From positions 62,001 through 126,000 of the forward strand of contig NZ_BRXS01000004.1 of NCBI RefSeq assembly GCF_030159095.1: 64,000 bases of DNA. Direction: 5' to 3'. Below are positions 15,946 through 25,177 of the stretch, piece by piece. The notes beneath the pieces are model-generated. The model did not search any database. It was not told where the DNA came from and was given only the letters and a program-made list of their open reading frames with translations. Both the position numbers and the translations under genes were made by a program. Numbering within the stretch: the first letter of the stretch is position 1; the number at the start of each line of letters is the position of its first letter. The stretch is from Roseisolibacter agri (lineage in GTDB: Bacteria; Gemmatimonadota; Gemmatimonadetes; Gemmatimonadales; Gemmatimonadaceae).

Positions 15946-17355
15946 TCAGGGCTCGCCGTCGTCGTGCGCGTCGTCCGGCCCGTCGTCGTGCCCCTCGTCG
16001 AGGGACTCGTCGTGCTGCGCGTCGGCGCCCTCGTGCCCCTCGTCGCCCGCGCGGCGCCCGCCCCGGTTGCGACGACCGCCGCGCCGCCCGCGACGGCGGC
16101 GTGGACGCACCTCGGTGCCGTCGGCCGGTGCCTCGCCACCTTCGGGGACGGGCTGGCCCGGCGCGCCGACCGGCAGGCGCATGATCGGCATCTCCTGCGT
16201 GACGCCGTCGAGCGAGACGCCTTCCAGGTCGCCGATGACCAGCGGCGGCGGCATCAGGCGCGGCGCGGCCGGGCGCGCGGGGATCTCGCGCCGCTCGGCC
16301 GGGCGGTCGTCGCGGCGCTCACCCTCGCGCCGGTCGCCCTCGCGGCGGTCGGGGCCGCGCCGGTCGCCGCTTCGCGGTTCGCTCCGCGGCTCACCTCGCG
16401 GTGCCCGCGACGGCGCTTCGGCAACGTGCCCCTCCTCGAGGTGCGCCGCGTCGTGCGCCGTGTCGTCCCCGTCGTCCCCGCCCGGGCCGGCCGGCGACGC
16501 GAACGGGCCGCCCAGCGCCTCCAGCTCGCGCCGCAGGTCGCCCAACGGCACGACGCGCAGCTCGCCGTCGAGGGCGCGCAGCGTCACGCGCTCGCGGAAG
16601 ATGTCGTTGGCGAGCACCTTCTCCTCGCCCTTCGACGTCGTCAGCACCTTCCCCTCCTTGGGGAAGCGCTTGCGCTGCTGCACGTAGAAGTCGTGCTCGT
16701 AGCGCAGGGAGCACATGAGGCGCCCGCACGCGCCGGAGATCTGCGTCGGGTTCAGCGACAGGCGCTGGTCCTTGGCGACGCTGAGGTTCACCGGCCGCAG
16801 CTCCGGGAGCCAGGCGGCGGAGCAGTACTGGCGCCCGCAGCGTCCGACGCCGTCGAGCCGCTTGGCCTCGTCGCGCACGCCGATCTGCTTCAGCTCGATG
16901 CGCGTGCGGAAGAGCGACGCGAGGTCGCGCACGAGCGCGCGGAAGTCGACGCGCTTCTCGGCCGTGAAGTAGAGCGTGAGCTTGCGGCGGTCCCACTGCC
17001 AGTCGGCGTCGGAGATCTTCATCACGAGGCCGTGCGTGCGCACGCGCTCCATCGCCTTGCGGCGCGCCTCCTCGTTCAGCGCCTCCAGCTCGCCCGCGCG
17101 CCGCACGTCCTCGACGGCCGCGAGGCGCAGCGCGCGGCGCTGCGGCTGCGTGCCCGCGCCCAGCAGCGCCTCGCCGTGCGCGACGCCGGCCCAGCGCTTG
17201 GCGGCCAGCTCGCCGGTCGCGTGCACCTCGCCCAGGTCCTCGCCGCGGTCGCCCTCGACGATGATGGCCGCGTGCGCCTTCGGCGGGTCGTCACCGTCCC
17301 AGAGGAAGAACTCCTTGCGGTTGCCCTTGAAGGCGATCTCGACGAGGTGCGACAT
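15946..17355 (-). CDS. PSP1-domain protein (RicT/YaaT-like) with long charged tail
   Basis: The 469-residue product has a PSP1/RicT-like core at about residues 1-265, with Cys in CGRQYC and GACGRLMC; in RicT such Cys take part in iron-sulfur cluster binding and the protein influences RNase Y and RNA maturation. The remaining 200 residues are disordered: first acidic and His/Asp-rich, then Arg-Glu-Asp repeats (PRSEPRSGDRRGPDRR-like), a short ordered patch (LVIGDLEGVSLDGVTQ) and an RRRRGRRGGRR stretch near the end. This tail is not part of the usual family length of about 270. ATG 17355 was chosen. It is 20 bases after accA and 80 before metG. Confidence 0.85.
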   Translation of the reverse strand: MSHLVEIAFKGNRKEFFLWDGDDPPKAHAAIIVEGDRGEDLGEVHATGELAAKRWAGVAHGEALLGAGTQPQRRALRLAAVEDVRRAGELEALNEEARRKAMERVRTHGLVMKISDADWQWDRRKLTLYFTAEKRVDFRALVRDLASLFRTRIELKQIGVRDEAKRLDGVGRCGRQYCSAAWLPELRPVNLSVAKDQRLSLNPTQISGACGRLMCSLRYEHDFYVQQRKRFPKEGKVLTTSKGEEKVLANDIFRERVTLRALDGELRVVPLGDLRRELEALGGPFASPAGPGGDDGDDTAHDAAHLEEGHVAEAPSRAPRGEPRSEPRSGDRRGPDRREGDRREGERRDDRPAERREIPARPAAPRLMPPPLVIGDLEGVSLDGVTQEMPIMRLPVGAPGQPVPEGGEAPADGTEVRPRRRRGRRGGRRNRGGRRAGDEGHEGADAQHDESLDEGHDDGPDDAHDDGEP

Positions 17356-17375
17356 CAGGTGCGCGGACTCTCCGA

Positions 17376-18341
17376 TCAGCCGACGAAGCGGCCCATCTTG
17401 AGGAACTTCTCGCGGCGACGGCGCACGAGCTTCTCGGGCTTCAGGCGCCGCAGCTCGTCGAGGTGCTTGAGCAGCACCTCGCGGACGTTCTTCGCCGTCG
17501 CCTCGTGGTCGGCGTGCGCGCCGCCCGTGGGCTCGGGGATCACCTCGTCCACCACGCGCAGCTCGAACAGCTCGGGCGCGGTGATGCGCAGCGCGCCGGC
17601 GGCCTTCTCGCGCATCTCGGGGCTCTTGCCGTCCTTCCAGAGGATGGCGGCGCACCCCTCGACCGAGATCACGGAGTAGACCGAGTTCTCGAGCATCAGC
17701 AGGCGGTCCGCGACGCCCAGCGCGAGCGCGCCGCCCGAGCCGCCCTCGCCAATGACGGTGGCGATGATCGGCACCTGCAGCGCCGCCATCTCGATCAGGT
17801 TGCGCGCGATCGCCTCGCTCTGCCCACGCTCCTCGGCGCCGATGCCGGGCCACGCGCCCGGCGTGTCGATGAGCGTGATGATGGGGACCTGGAACTTCTC
17901 GGCGAGCTTCATCAGGCGCAGCGCCTTGCGGTAGCCCTCGGGGTGCGGCATCCCGAAGTTGCGGCGCAGGTTCTCCTTGGTGTCGCGGCCGCGCTGCTGG
18001 CCGATCACCATCACCGTCTCGTCGTCCAGGCGCGCCCACCCGGCGACGATCGCGCCGTCGTCGCGGAACTGGCGGTCGCCGTGCAGCTCGATCCAGTCGG
18101 TGAAGCAGCGGTCGATGTAGTCCTGCGTGAACGGACGCCGCGCGGAGCGCGCGACCTGCACGCGCTGCAGGGGCGTCAGGTTGCGATAGATCTCGCTGCG
18201 CATGTCCGCGAGCTTGCGCTCGAGCGGCTCCAGCTCCGCCTGCACGTCGAAGTCGCGGTCGTCGGCGAGCTGTCGCAGCTCGTCGATGCGACGCTCCAGC
18301 TCGACCAGCGGCTTCTCGAAATCGAGGGACGCGGTGGCCAT
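17376..18341 (-). CDS. accA: Acetyl-CoA carboxylase carboxyltransferase subunit alpha
   Basis: The 321-residue protein is AccA, half of the carboxyltransferase that moves CO2 from carboxybiotin to acetyl-CoA to give malonyl-CoA in the cytoplasm. It shows the N-terminal coiled region (ELERRIDELRQ), RNLTPLQRVQVARS, the core FGMPHPEGYRKALRLMKLAE, PIITLIDTPGAWPGIGAEE and GEGGSGGALALGVADR, and ends at a normal length. ATG 18341 begins 5 bases after the dnaE stop with GAGGGGG nearby; TTG 18350, overlapping that stop, is the alternative. Linkage of dnaE and accA is a known arrangement. Confidence 0.95.
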   Translation of the reverse strand: MATASLDFEKPLVELERRIDELRQLADDRDFDVQAELEPLERKLADMRSEIYRNLTPLQRVQVARSARRPFTQDYIDRCFTDWIELHGDRQFRDDGAIVAGWARLDDETVMVIGQQRGRDTKENLRRNFGMPHPEGYRKALRLMKLAEKFQVPIITLIDTPGAWPGIGAEERGQSEAIARNLIEMAALQVPIIATVIGEGGSGGALALGVADRLLMLENSVYSVISVEGCAAILWKDGKSPEMREKAAGALRITAPELFELRVVDEVIPEPTGGAHADHEATAKNVREVLLKHLDELRRLKPEKLVRRRREKFLKMGRFVG

Positions 18342-18346
18342 GGGTT

Positions 18347-21300
18347 TCAACCCCCTCGAACCAGCTTGACGCGCTCGTCGCCGAGCAGCGCGCGCAGTTC
18401 GTTCAGGGCGGCGTTGGACGCCGCGACGGTGAGGGAACGCGACCGGAAGCGCGCGGTCTGGCCGGCGCGGGGATCGCGCCAGCGCAGCTCGAGCGCCGCC
18501 GTGCCAGGGTAGGCGTCACACGTCGCGCGCACGTCGCGCATGACGCTCGGCGTCAGATCGGCGCCCGCGGCGAGCTCGATGGCGACCGCCACCTGCCCGT
18601 TCACGCGCTTCTCCGCCAGGCGGGTCACCTTCTCGACGATGAACGTCGGGCTCTCCGCCCCCTGGTCGCGCTTGGAGTACCCGCCCTCGACGAGCACGGG
18701 GACGTCCGTCTTGACCTGGTCGGCGAGCACCGCCCAGGCCTCGGGGAACACCAGCACCTCGGAAGATCCCGAGAAATCCTCCAGTGTCAACCGGGCGAAC
18801 TCGGCCCCGCTGCGCTTGGAGATCTGTCGGCGAGCCGCCGTGATGACGCACGCGAGCGCGATCGGCGTGGGCGTCCACGTGCCCAGCTCCGAGATCTTGT
18901 GCGTCGCGAACAGCTCCGCCTCGGCCCGGAAGGGCTCCAGCGGATGCCCCGACACGTAGAAGCCGAGGATCGCCTTCTCGTTCGCCAGGCGGTCGCTCTC
19001 GCTCCACGCGGGCACGTGCGGGAGCGTCGGCTTGGCCTGCGCGGGCGCGCCGCCGCCCAGCACGTCGCCGAACAGCGAGACCTGCCCCAGCTCGCGCTCC
19101 TCCTGCTTGAGCAGCGCCTCGCTGATCGCGTGGTCGAGCGCCGTCACGTACTGCGCGCGGTGCCCGCCCAGCCCGTCCAGCGCGCCGGCGGCGATGAGCG
19201 CCTCGAACACGCGCTTGTTGCAGGCGCGCAGGTCCACGCGCTCGACGAAGTCGAAGAAGTCCTTGTAGACGCCCTCGGCGAAGCGCGCGGCGATGATGCT
19301 GTCGACCGCGCCCTGGCCGACGTTGCGCACGGCGCCGAGGCCGAAGCGGATCCGCTTCTCGCCGACGACCGTGAACTTGTAGCCCGACTCGTTGACGTCC
19401 GGCGGCAGCACCTCGATGCCCATCTCGCGCGCCTCGGCCACGTACTTCACGACGCTGTCCGTGTCGCCGATGCAGGCCGACAGCAGCGCGGCCATGAAGT
19501 CGGCCGGGTAGTTCGCCTTGAGGTAGGCCGTGTGGTAGCTGACGACCGAGTAGGCGACCGAGTGCGACTTGTTGAAGCCGTAGCGGCCGAACGTCTCGAT
19601 CTGCCCCGCGAGGTCCTTGATGATGCTCTTGTCGTGGCCCTGCGCGATCGCCTTCGTCTCGAACTTCCCGAGCTCCGCCTTGATGAGCTCCGCGTCCTTC
19701 TTGCCCACGGCCTTGCGGAGCACGTCGGCTTCGGCGAGCGAGATGCCGGCCAGGCGCTGGGCGATACGCATCACCTGCTCCTGGTAGGTGATGACGCCCT
19801 GCGTCTCGCGCAGGATCGGCTCCAGCTCGGGGAGCGCGTAGCTGACCGGCTCCTCGCCGCGCTTACGGCGGATGTAGACCTTGTGCATCCCGCTGTCGAG
19901 CGGGCCCGGACGCAGCAGCGCGTTCGACGCCACGAGGTCGTCGAAGCGGTCGCAGCGCATCTGCCGGAGCACGTCGGTGGCCAGCGGCGACTCGAACTGG
20001 AAGACGCCCGCCGTGCGCCCGGAGCGCAGCATCTGGTACGTCTTCTCGTCGTCGAAGCCCATGCCGTCGAGGTCGAGCCACTCGCCGGTGCGCTGCTTGA
20101 TGGACGTGAGCGCGTCGAAGATGACCGTCAGCGTGGTCAGCCCGAGGAAGTCCATCTTCAGCATGCCTGCCTTCTCGAGGCAGTTCATGTCGTACTGCGC
20201 GACCGTGATCTTCTCGTCGCCCCCCTCGCCGCCGGAGCCCTTGGAGCTCTGCGTGCAGACGGGCACGAACTCGTGCACCGGCCCCGGCGCGATGACGACG
20301 CCGGCGGCGTGCACGCCCGTGTGGCGCGACAGCCCCTCGAGCGCCGACGCGTAGTCGAGCAGCTCGCGGTAGCGCGCGTCGGTCTCGTAGAAGCGCTTGA
20401 CGTCGGGGACCTGCTCGATCGCCTCGTCGATGGAGAGCGAGAAGTTCGGCGCGTTGGGGATCAGCTTCGCCAGCGCGTCGGTCTCCGCCGGCGTGAAGCC
20501 GAGCACCCGCCCGACGTCCTTGACGACGGCGCGCGACTTCATCGTCCCGAACGTCACGATCTGGCAGACGGACTCCTTGCCGTACTTCTGCCGGACGTAC
20601 TCGATGACCTCCCCGCGCCGCTCGAAGCAGAAGTCCACGTCCACGTCGGGCATGGACACGCGCTCCGGGTTCAGGAAGCGCTCGAACAGGAGGTCGAACT
20701 CCAGCGGGCAGACGTTCGTGATGCCGAGCGCGTACGCGACCAGCGAGCCGGCGGCCGAGCCGCGGCCCGGGCCCACGGGAATCCCGCGGTCGCGCGCGGC
20801 CTTGATGAAGTCCGCGACGATGAGGAAGTAGCCGGCGTAGCCGGTCTGCAGGATGACGCCCAGCTCGTAGTCGAGGCGCTCCTGCACCTCGGCCGCCAGC
20901 TCGCCGGGCGCGGCGCCGCGCTTGCCGGCGTAGCGCTCCAGCGCGCCCTCCTTCGACAGCTTCACCAGCAGGTCGTTCTCGGTCGCGACGTCGGGCGGGA
21001 GCGGGAAGCTCGGGACGTTGTACTTCTTCCCGAACTGCACGTCCACCTCGTCGGCGATCTTCAGCGTGTTCTCGAGGACGTCCGTGCGCCCCGGGAACCG
21101 CTCGCCCATCTCGAGGTGGTTCTTGAAGTAGAGGCCCCGGTCGTAGTGCATGCGGTCGGGGTCCTTCAGGTCCTTCCCCAGGCCGATGCACAGCAGCACG
21201 TCGTGCGCGGCGTGGTCGTTCGCCTTCAGGAAGTGCGCGTCGTTGGTGGCGACGACGGGCAGCCCCATGTCGGCCGAGAGCTTGAAGATCCTGTCGTTCA

Positions 21301-21856
21301 GCTCCTTCTGGCCGCCCGAGTCGTGCGCCTGGACCTCGAGGTAGTAGCGGTCCTTGAACAGCTCCGCGTACCAGGCGGCGGCCTCGCGGGCCTGCTCCCA
21401 GCGGTCGTCCATGAGGTGGCCCGCCACCTCGCCCGCGAGGCAGGCGGAGGTCACGATCAGCCCCTCGCTGTGGGCCGCGAGCAGCTCGCGGTCCACGCGC
21501 GGCTTCACGTAGAAGCCCTCGGTGTACGCCAGCGACGAGAGCTTGACCAGGTTCTTGTAACCGGTCAGGTCCCTCGCGAGTAGGACGAGGTGGTGGTAAG
21601 GTTTGGCGCCCGGGGCCGGCCGGGCACGCTCGAGTCGGGAGCCGGGGGCCACGTACGCCTCCATCCCCAGGATCGGCTTCAGCTTCGCCTTCTTCGCCTT
21701 CTCCTGGAACTCCCACGCGGCGTGCATGTTACCGTGGTCGGTAATCGCCAGCGCAGGCTGCTCGAGCTCCTGGGCGCGCCGGATCAGGTCCTCGATCCGG
21801 TTGGCGCCATCCAGAAGCGAGTACTCGGAGTGGCAATGGAGATGTACGAACGACAT
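18347..21856 (-). CDS. dnaE: DNA polymerase III subunit alpha
   Basis: The 1169-residue replicative polymerase catalytic subunit (DnaE1 type). The N-terminal PHP domain begins HLHCHSEYSLLDG and continues with ITDHGNMHAAWEF. The polymerase active-site region carries MPDVDVDFCFERRGE, with the catalytic Asp pair, and GPGRGSAAGSLVAYALGIT. The fingers, the helix-hairpin-helix region and an OB-fold domain (TPIALACVITAARRQ) follow, with a tau-binding tail. Length is normal for the family. Start ATG 21856 lies only 9 bases below a -10 hexamer, so the message is probably leaderless. It is first in the dnaE-accA-PSP1-metG operon. Confidence 0.97.
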   Translation of the reverse strand: MSFVHLHCHSEYSLLDGANRIEDLIRRAQELEQPALAITDHGNMHAAWEFQEKAKKAKLKPILGMEAYVAPGSRLERARPAPGAKPYHHLVLLARDLTGYKNLVKLSSLAYTEGFYVKPRVDRELLAAHSEGLIVTSACLAGEVAGHLMDDRWEQAREAAAWYAELFKDRYYLEVQAHDSGGQKELNDRIFKLSADMGLPVVATNDAHFLKANDHAAHDVLLCIGLGKDLKDPDRMHYDRGLYFKNHLEMGERFPGRTDVLENTLKIADEVDVQFGKKYNVPSFPLPPDVATENDLLVKLSKEGALERYAGKRGAAPGELAAEVQERLDYELGVILQTGYAGYFLIVADFIKAARDRGIPVGPGRGSAAGSLVAYALGITNVCPLEFDLLFERFLNPERVSMPDVDVDFCFERRGEVIEYVRQKYGKESVCQIVTFGTMKSRAVVKDVGRVLGFTPAETDALAKLIPNAPNFSLSIDEAIEQVPDVKRFYETDARYRELLDYASALEGLSRHTGVHAAGVVIAPGPVHEFVPVCTQSSKGSGGEGGDEKITVAQYDMNCLEKAGMLKMDFLGLTTLTVIFDALTSIKQRTGEWLDLDGMGFDDEKTYQMLRSGRTAGVFQFESPLATDVLRQMRCDRFDDLVASNALLRPGPLDSGMHKVYIRRKRGEEPVSYALPELEPILRETQGVITYQEQVMRIAQRLAGISLAEADVLRKAVGKKDAELIKAELGKFETKAIAQGHDKSIIKDLAGQIETFGRYGFNKSHSVAYSVVSYHTAYLKANYPADFMAALLSACIGDTDSVVKYVAEAREMGIEVLPPDVNESGYKFTVVGEKRIRFGLGAVRNVGQGAVDSIIAARFAEGVYKDFFDFVERVDLRACNKRVFEALIAAGALDGLGGHRAQYVTALDHAISEALLKQEERELGQVSLFGDVLGGGAPAQAKPTLPHVPAWSESDRLANEKAILGFYVSGHPLEPFRAEAELFATHKISELGTWTPTPIALACVITAARRQISKRSGAEFARLTLEDFSGSSEVLVFPEAWAVLADQVKTDVPVLVEGGYSKRDQGAESPTFIVEKVTRLAEKRVNGQVAVAIELAAGADLTPSVMRDVRATCDAYPGTAALELRWRDPRAGQTARFRSRSLTVAASNAALNELRALLGDERVKLVRGG

Positions 21857-21865
21857 TGGACGAGT

Positions 21866-21895
21866 ACGATAGCCACCGCGGGCAGCCCGCGTCAA
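21866..21895 (-). promoter_or_regulatory. dnaE promoter TTGACG-18-TATCGT, leaderless start
   Basis: Read on the minus strand, TTGACG (21895-21890) and TATCGT (21871-21866) are 18 bases apart. Only 9 bases separate the -10 from the dnaE ATG, so transcription should start at or within a few bases of the start codon. Confidence 0.65.
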
Positions 21896-21915
21896 TTCGC
21901 GCCGGGAGGCGCGGA

Positions 21916-24195
21916 GTGCGCGTAAGTCGCGCGGGTGCAATAATTTGGGCCCTGCTCTGGGCCGCCGGTCCGGCCGCCTGCCGGAATCCCGGCGGCCCGG
22001 ACACGCCCTTCGTCTCGTACACCCTCCAGCCGCGCACGACCGAGGTGCGCAGCGCGCCGGCCGGCGGCGTCCTGGCGGAGCCGCTCGTCGTCCAGGTCAC
22101 CGACTCGCTGGGGCGCGCGGCCCGCGGGGTGCCGGTCCAGTTCCGCGTCGCCGCCGGCCGCGGCGCCGCCCTGCTCGACTCGCTGGTCGTCTCCGACGCG
22201 ACGGGCGCCGCGGCCACCCGGCTCCGGCTCGGGCTCGAGGGGGACACGGTGGTCGTCGTCGCCTCGGTCGCCGGCCGCGACGGGGACGCGGTGCGCTTCG
22301 CCGTCGTCGCGGGCGCGCCGGCCGCGCTCGTCGAGGTCTTCCCGGTCCGCGTCACCGCCGGCGACACGGTCCTCGTGCGGGGGCGCGGGCTCGCCGGCAC
22401 CACGAGCGGCGGGGTGCTCGTCGGCGCGGCGCGGGCGCGGGTGCTGGCGGTGGTGGGCGACACGCTGGTGCGGGTGATCGTCCCGCACTGCCTGCCGTCG
22501 GGCGACCTGATGGTCGCGGTGCAGGCGGGGGCGACCCTCACCAACGCGCTGCCGGTCACGCTCACCGAGGCGTCGCGCGGGCTGGGGCTACAGCCGTTCG
22601 AGGCGTTCACGGTCGCCGGCAGCGACGCGGCCGGGTGCGCGCGCCTCGGCACCGAGGGCGGCCGCTACCTCCTCTTCCCGCAGCTCGCGTCGGCCGAAGA
22701 CCCGTCGGGGGCGCGGAGCTACCTCCTGACCGCCGAGGCCACGGCCGCCACCACCGCGGACGCCCTGCCGTCGCCGACGCCGAGCCTCACGCGCCGCCCG
22801 ATCTCCCCGCGCGAGTCGCTGGAGCGCCTGCTGCGCGCGACCGAGCGCGGGCTGGCACGGGCCGGCATCGCCGAGGAGGCCGCGGCGCTCACGCGCGAGG
22901 CGCTGGCACGCCGGAGCATGCGGAGCGCCGCCGACCCCGCGCCGCTCGCCGGCCTGCCCGTGCCCGAGCCGCCCGCGCTCGGCACCGAGCGGACGTTCCG
23001 CGTGCTCTCGCGCGTGGACGGCACCGCCTACTCCAACAGCACCGCGCGGCTGCGCTACGTCGGCGCCAACGTGCTGGTCTACGAGGACCGCGCAGCGCCG
23101 GCGCCCATCGACTCGCTCGCGATGCGGCGCTTCGGCGACCTGCTCGACCGCACGCTGCACCCGCTGGACGTCGAGATCTTCGGCGCCGAGTCGGACATCG
23201 ACGGGAACGGGCGCGTGATCGTGCTGCTGACGCCCATCGTCAACGGGCTGACGACGGCCGCGCAGTGCAGCGCGGACGGCTTCGTGCGCGGCTTCTTCAA
23301 CGGCACGGACCTCGGCACGCGCAGCCAGAACTCGAACCGCGCCGAGATCCTCTACGCGCTGGTGCCGGATCCCGCGGGGACGCGGAGCTGCGCGCACTTC
23401 GCGACCGACGTCGTGCGCCAGCTGCCGTCGACGTTCCTGCACGAGTTCCAGCACATGATCTCGTACAACCAGCACGTGCTGGTGCGGCGCGGGTCCGACG
23501 AGACGACGTGGTTGAACGAGGGCCTGAGCCACATGGCCGAGGAGATGGGCGGGCGCCTGTTCGAGAAGCGCTTCCCGGCGCCGCTGGGCCGCGGGCTGTC
23601 GACGCAGCTGCTGCCCGACTCCGCGATCGCGTTCTACCGCGGCGACATCGAGAACGCGCTGCTCTACCTCGGCGCGCCCAGCACGCACTCGGTGAGCGCG
23701 TTCGACGCGCTCGGCTCGCTCGAGGAGCGAGGCGCCGCGTGGCTCTTCCTGCGCTGGCTGATGGTGCAGAAGGGGGACGGCATCCTCGCGCGGCTGGTGC
23801 AGACCCCGCGCACGGGCAGGCGCAACGTCGAGGAGGTCGCGGGCGAGACGTTCCCGGCGCTGTTCGGCGACTTCGTGATCGCGCTCGCCGCCGACAGCAT
23901 CAACCTGGTGCCGCGGTCGCGCATCCCCGCGCGCTACCGCTTCGGGGAGCGCGCGCTGCGCCGCCTGCTGACGCAGGGGCTGGGACGCGACTCGCGCTGG
24001 CCGCTGCCGGTGCGCAGCGGGCCGTTCGTCGGCGCGCAGCCGGCGATCGGGACGCTGCTGCCGGGATCGTTCGAGGTGTACGACACGCAGCTCCCGCGCG
24101 GCATCGGGACCGCGCTCCGCTTCGCAGCGCCGCAGGGCGGGCCGTTCGCCGCGAACGCCGAGGCGCAGCTGGGCATCATTCGCATCTCGCCGTAG
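21916..24195 (+). CDS. Secreted lipoprotein metalloprotease, M30-like, with Ig-like and IPT/TIG domains
   Basis: The 759-residue lipoprotein has the lipobox GPAAC near residue 18, a Big-1-like Ig domain at about 30-135 (GRAARGVPVQFRVAAG), an IPT/TIG-like domain at about 140-220 (VFPVRVTAGDTVLVRGRGL), a linker, and a zinc metalloprotease domain. The motif HEFQH is at residues 509-513 and a downstream Glu in WLNEGLSHMAEEM near 535 could be the third ligand, which suggests peptidase family M30 (hyicolysin-like). GTG 21916 is chosen because GGGAGG precedes it at spacing 6. It is followed 4 bases later by a PorV-like gene and then by a second HExxH protein. Confidence 0.82.
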   Translation: MRVSRAGAIIWALLWAAGPAACRNPGGPDTPFVSYTLQPRTTEVRSAPAGGVLAEPLVVQVTDSLGRAARGVPVQFRVAAGRGAALLDSLVVSDATGAAATRLRLGLEGDTVVVVASVAGRDGDAVRFAVVAGAPAALVEVFPVRVTAGDTVLVRGRGLAGTTSGGVLVGAARARVLAVVGDTLVRVIVPHCLPSGDLMVAVQAGATLTNALPVTLTEASRGLGLQPFEAFTVAGSDAAGCARLGTEGGRYLLFPQLASAEDPSGARSYLLTAEATAATTADALPSPTPSLTRRPISPRESLERLLRATERGLARAGIAEEAAALTREALARRSMRSAADPAPLAGLPVPEPPALGTERTFRVLSRVDGTAYSNSTARLRYVGANVLVYEDRAAPAPIDSLAMRRFGDLLDRTLHPLDVEIFGAESDIDGNGRVIVLLTPIVNGLTTAAQCSADGFVRGFFNGTDLGTRSQNSNRAEILYALVPDPAGTRSCAHFATDVVRQLPSTFLHEFQHMISYNQHVLVRRGSDETTWLNEGLSHMAEEMGGRLFEKRFPAPLGRGLSTQLLPDSAIAFYRGDIENALLYLGAPSTHSVSAFDALGSLEERGAAWLFLRWLMVQKGDGILARLVQTPRTGRRNVEEVAGETFPALFGDFVIALAADSINLVPRSRIPARYRFGERALRRLLTQGLGRDSRWPLPVRSGPFVGAQPAIGTLLPGSFEVYDTQLPRGIGTALRFAAPQGGPFAANAEAQLGIIRISP

Positions 24196-24199
24196 GGGG

Positions 24200-25177
24200 A
24201 TGCGCGCTAGGTTGCGAGGCATGCTTCCCGTCCGCACCCTGGCCGTCGCGTCGCTGCTGGCCGCCGTCGCCGCACCCGCGCGCGCGCAGGACGGCGGACG
24301 CCACGCCGCCGCGGTGCTGTCGCTGCCTGCCGCGCCGCGCGCCGCCGCGCTGGCGGATGCGTTCACGGCCGTCGGTGGCGACGAGGCGTCGCTCTTCTAC
24401 TCGCCCGCGCAGCTGGCGACCGTGCGCGGCCGCGGCGTCAGCGCGTCCGTCGAGCGCTTCCTGGCCACCACGCTGCTCGGCGCCGCGGTGGGCGCGGTGC
24501 GCGTCGCGGGCGGGACGGCCGCCGTCGGCGTGCGCTCGCTGCAGTATCCCGACGCGCCCGAGGCGCAGGAGTACGAGCCGACGGGGCGCACGGTCACGGG
24601 CGGCGAGCTGGCGGTGACCGCGGGCTTCGCGCGTGCGCTGTGGGGCGTGCGCGCGGGCGCGTCGGCGACGCTCGTGCGGCAGCGCGTGGCCGAGGCGTCG
24701 GGGCAGACGATCGCGGGCGACGTGGGACTCGCGTGGACGGTGCCCGCGGCGTCCGCGACGTCGCCGCTGCCGCGCCGCGCGCTCGCGGGCCTCACCGTCG
24801 CGGGCGCGCTGCAGCACCTGGGCGGCGAGCTGTCGCTGCTCGGACGCGCGAGCCCGCTGCCACGACGCATGCGCGTCGGCATCGCGCGGCCGACGACGCT
24901 CACGCCGACGCTGTCGCTGCTGACGACCGCCGAAGTCGTGCAGCTGGACGGCGAGGCGGCGCGGCCCGCGGCGGGCGCGGAGCTGCGCTGGCAGCGCGGA
25001 CACCTCTCCCTCGACGCGCGCGGCGGCGTGCGACGCCGGCTGCTGCGCGACGAGGCGATGCCCGCGCACACCGTGGGCGCCGGGCTCGGCTTCCGCGCGG
25101 TGGGGCTGGACTACGCCTACCAGGGCTACGCGGCCCTCGGCGCCACGCACCGGCTGGGCGTGCGGTGGGCGCCATGA
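24200..25177 (+). CDS. PorV/PorQ-like outer-membrane beta-barrel protein
   Basis: The 325-residue protein has a signal peptide (PARAQD cleavage) and a FadL/PorV-like barrel composition: alternating hydrophobic and polar strands, the N-terminal RAAALADAFTAVGGDEASLFYSPAQLA segment typical of PorV/UPF0164 proteins, and a C-terminal strand ending RLGVRWAP. Proteins of this group support secretion or surface display through the outer membrane; that role here is inferred from the flanking secreted peptidases. ATG 24200 is listed; ATG 24221 gives a shorter, cleaner signal peptide. Its stop overlaps the next start (ATGA). Confidence 0.7.
   Translation: MRARLRGMLPVRTLAVASLLAAVAAPARAQDGGRHAAAVLSLPAAPRAAALADAFTAVGGDEASLFYSPAQLATVRGRGVSASVERFLATTLLGAAVGAVRVAGGTAAVGVRSLQYPDAPEAQEYEPTGRTVTGGELAVTAGFARALWGVRAGASATLVRQRVAEASGQTIAGDVGLAWTVPAASATSPLPRRALAGLTVAGALQHLGGELSLLGRASPLPRRMRVGIARPTTLTPTLSLLTTAEVVQLDGEAARPAAGAELRWQRGHLSLDARGGVRRRLLRDEAMPAHTVGAGLGFRAVGLDYAYQGYAALGATHRLGVRWAP

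Noticed and set aside
18341-18350. accA starting at TTG 18350 by overlap with the dnaE stop
   Set aside because: The frame allows it, but ATG 18341 has a better start codon and a suitable GAGGGGG distance. The difference is three residues.
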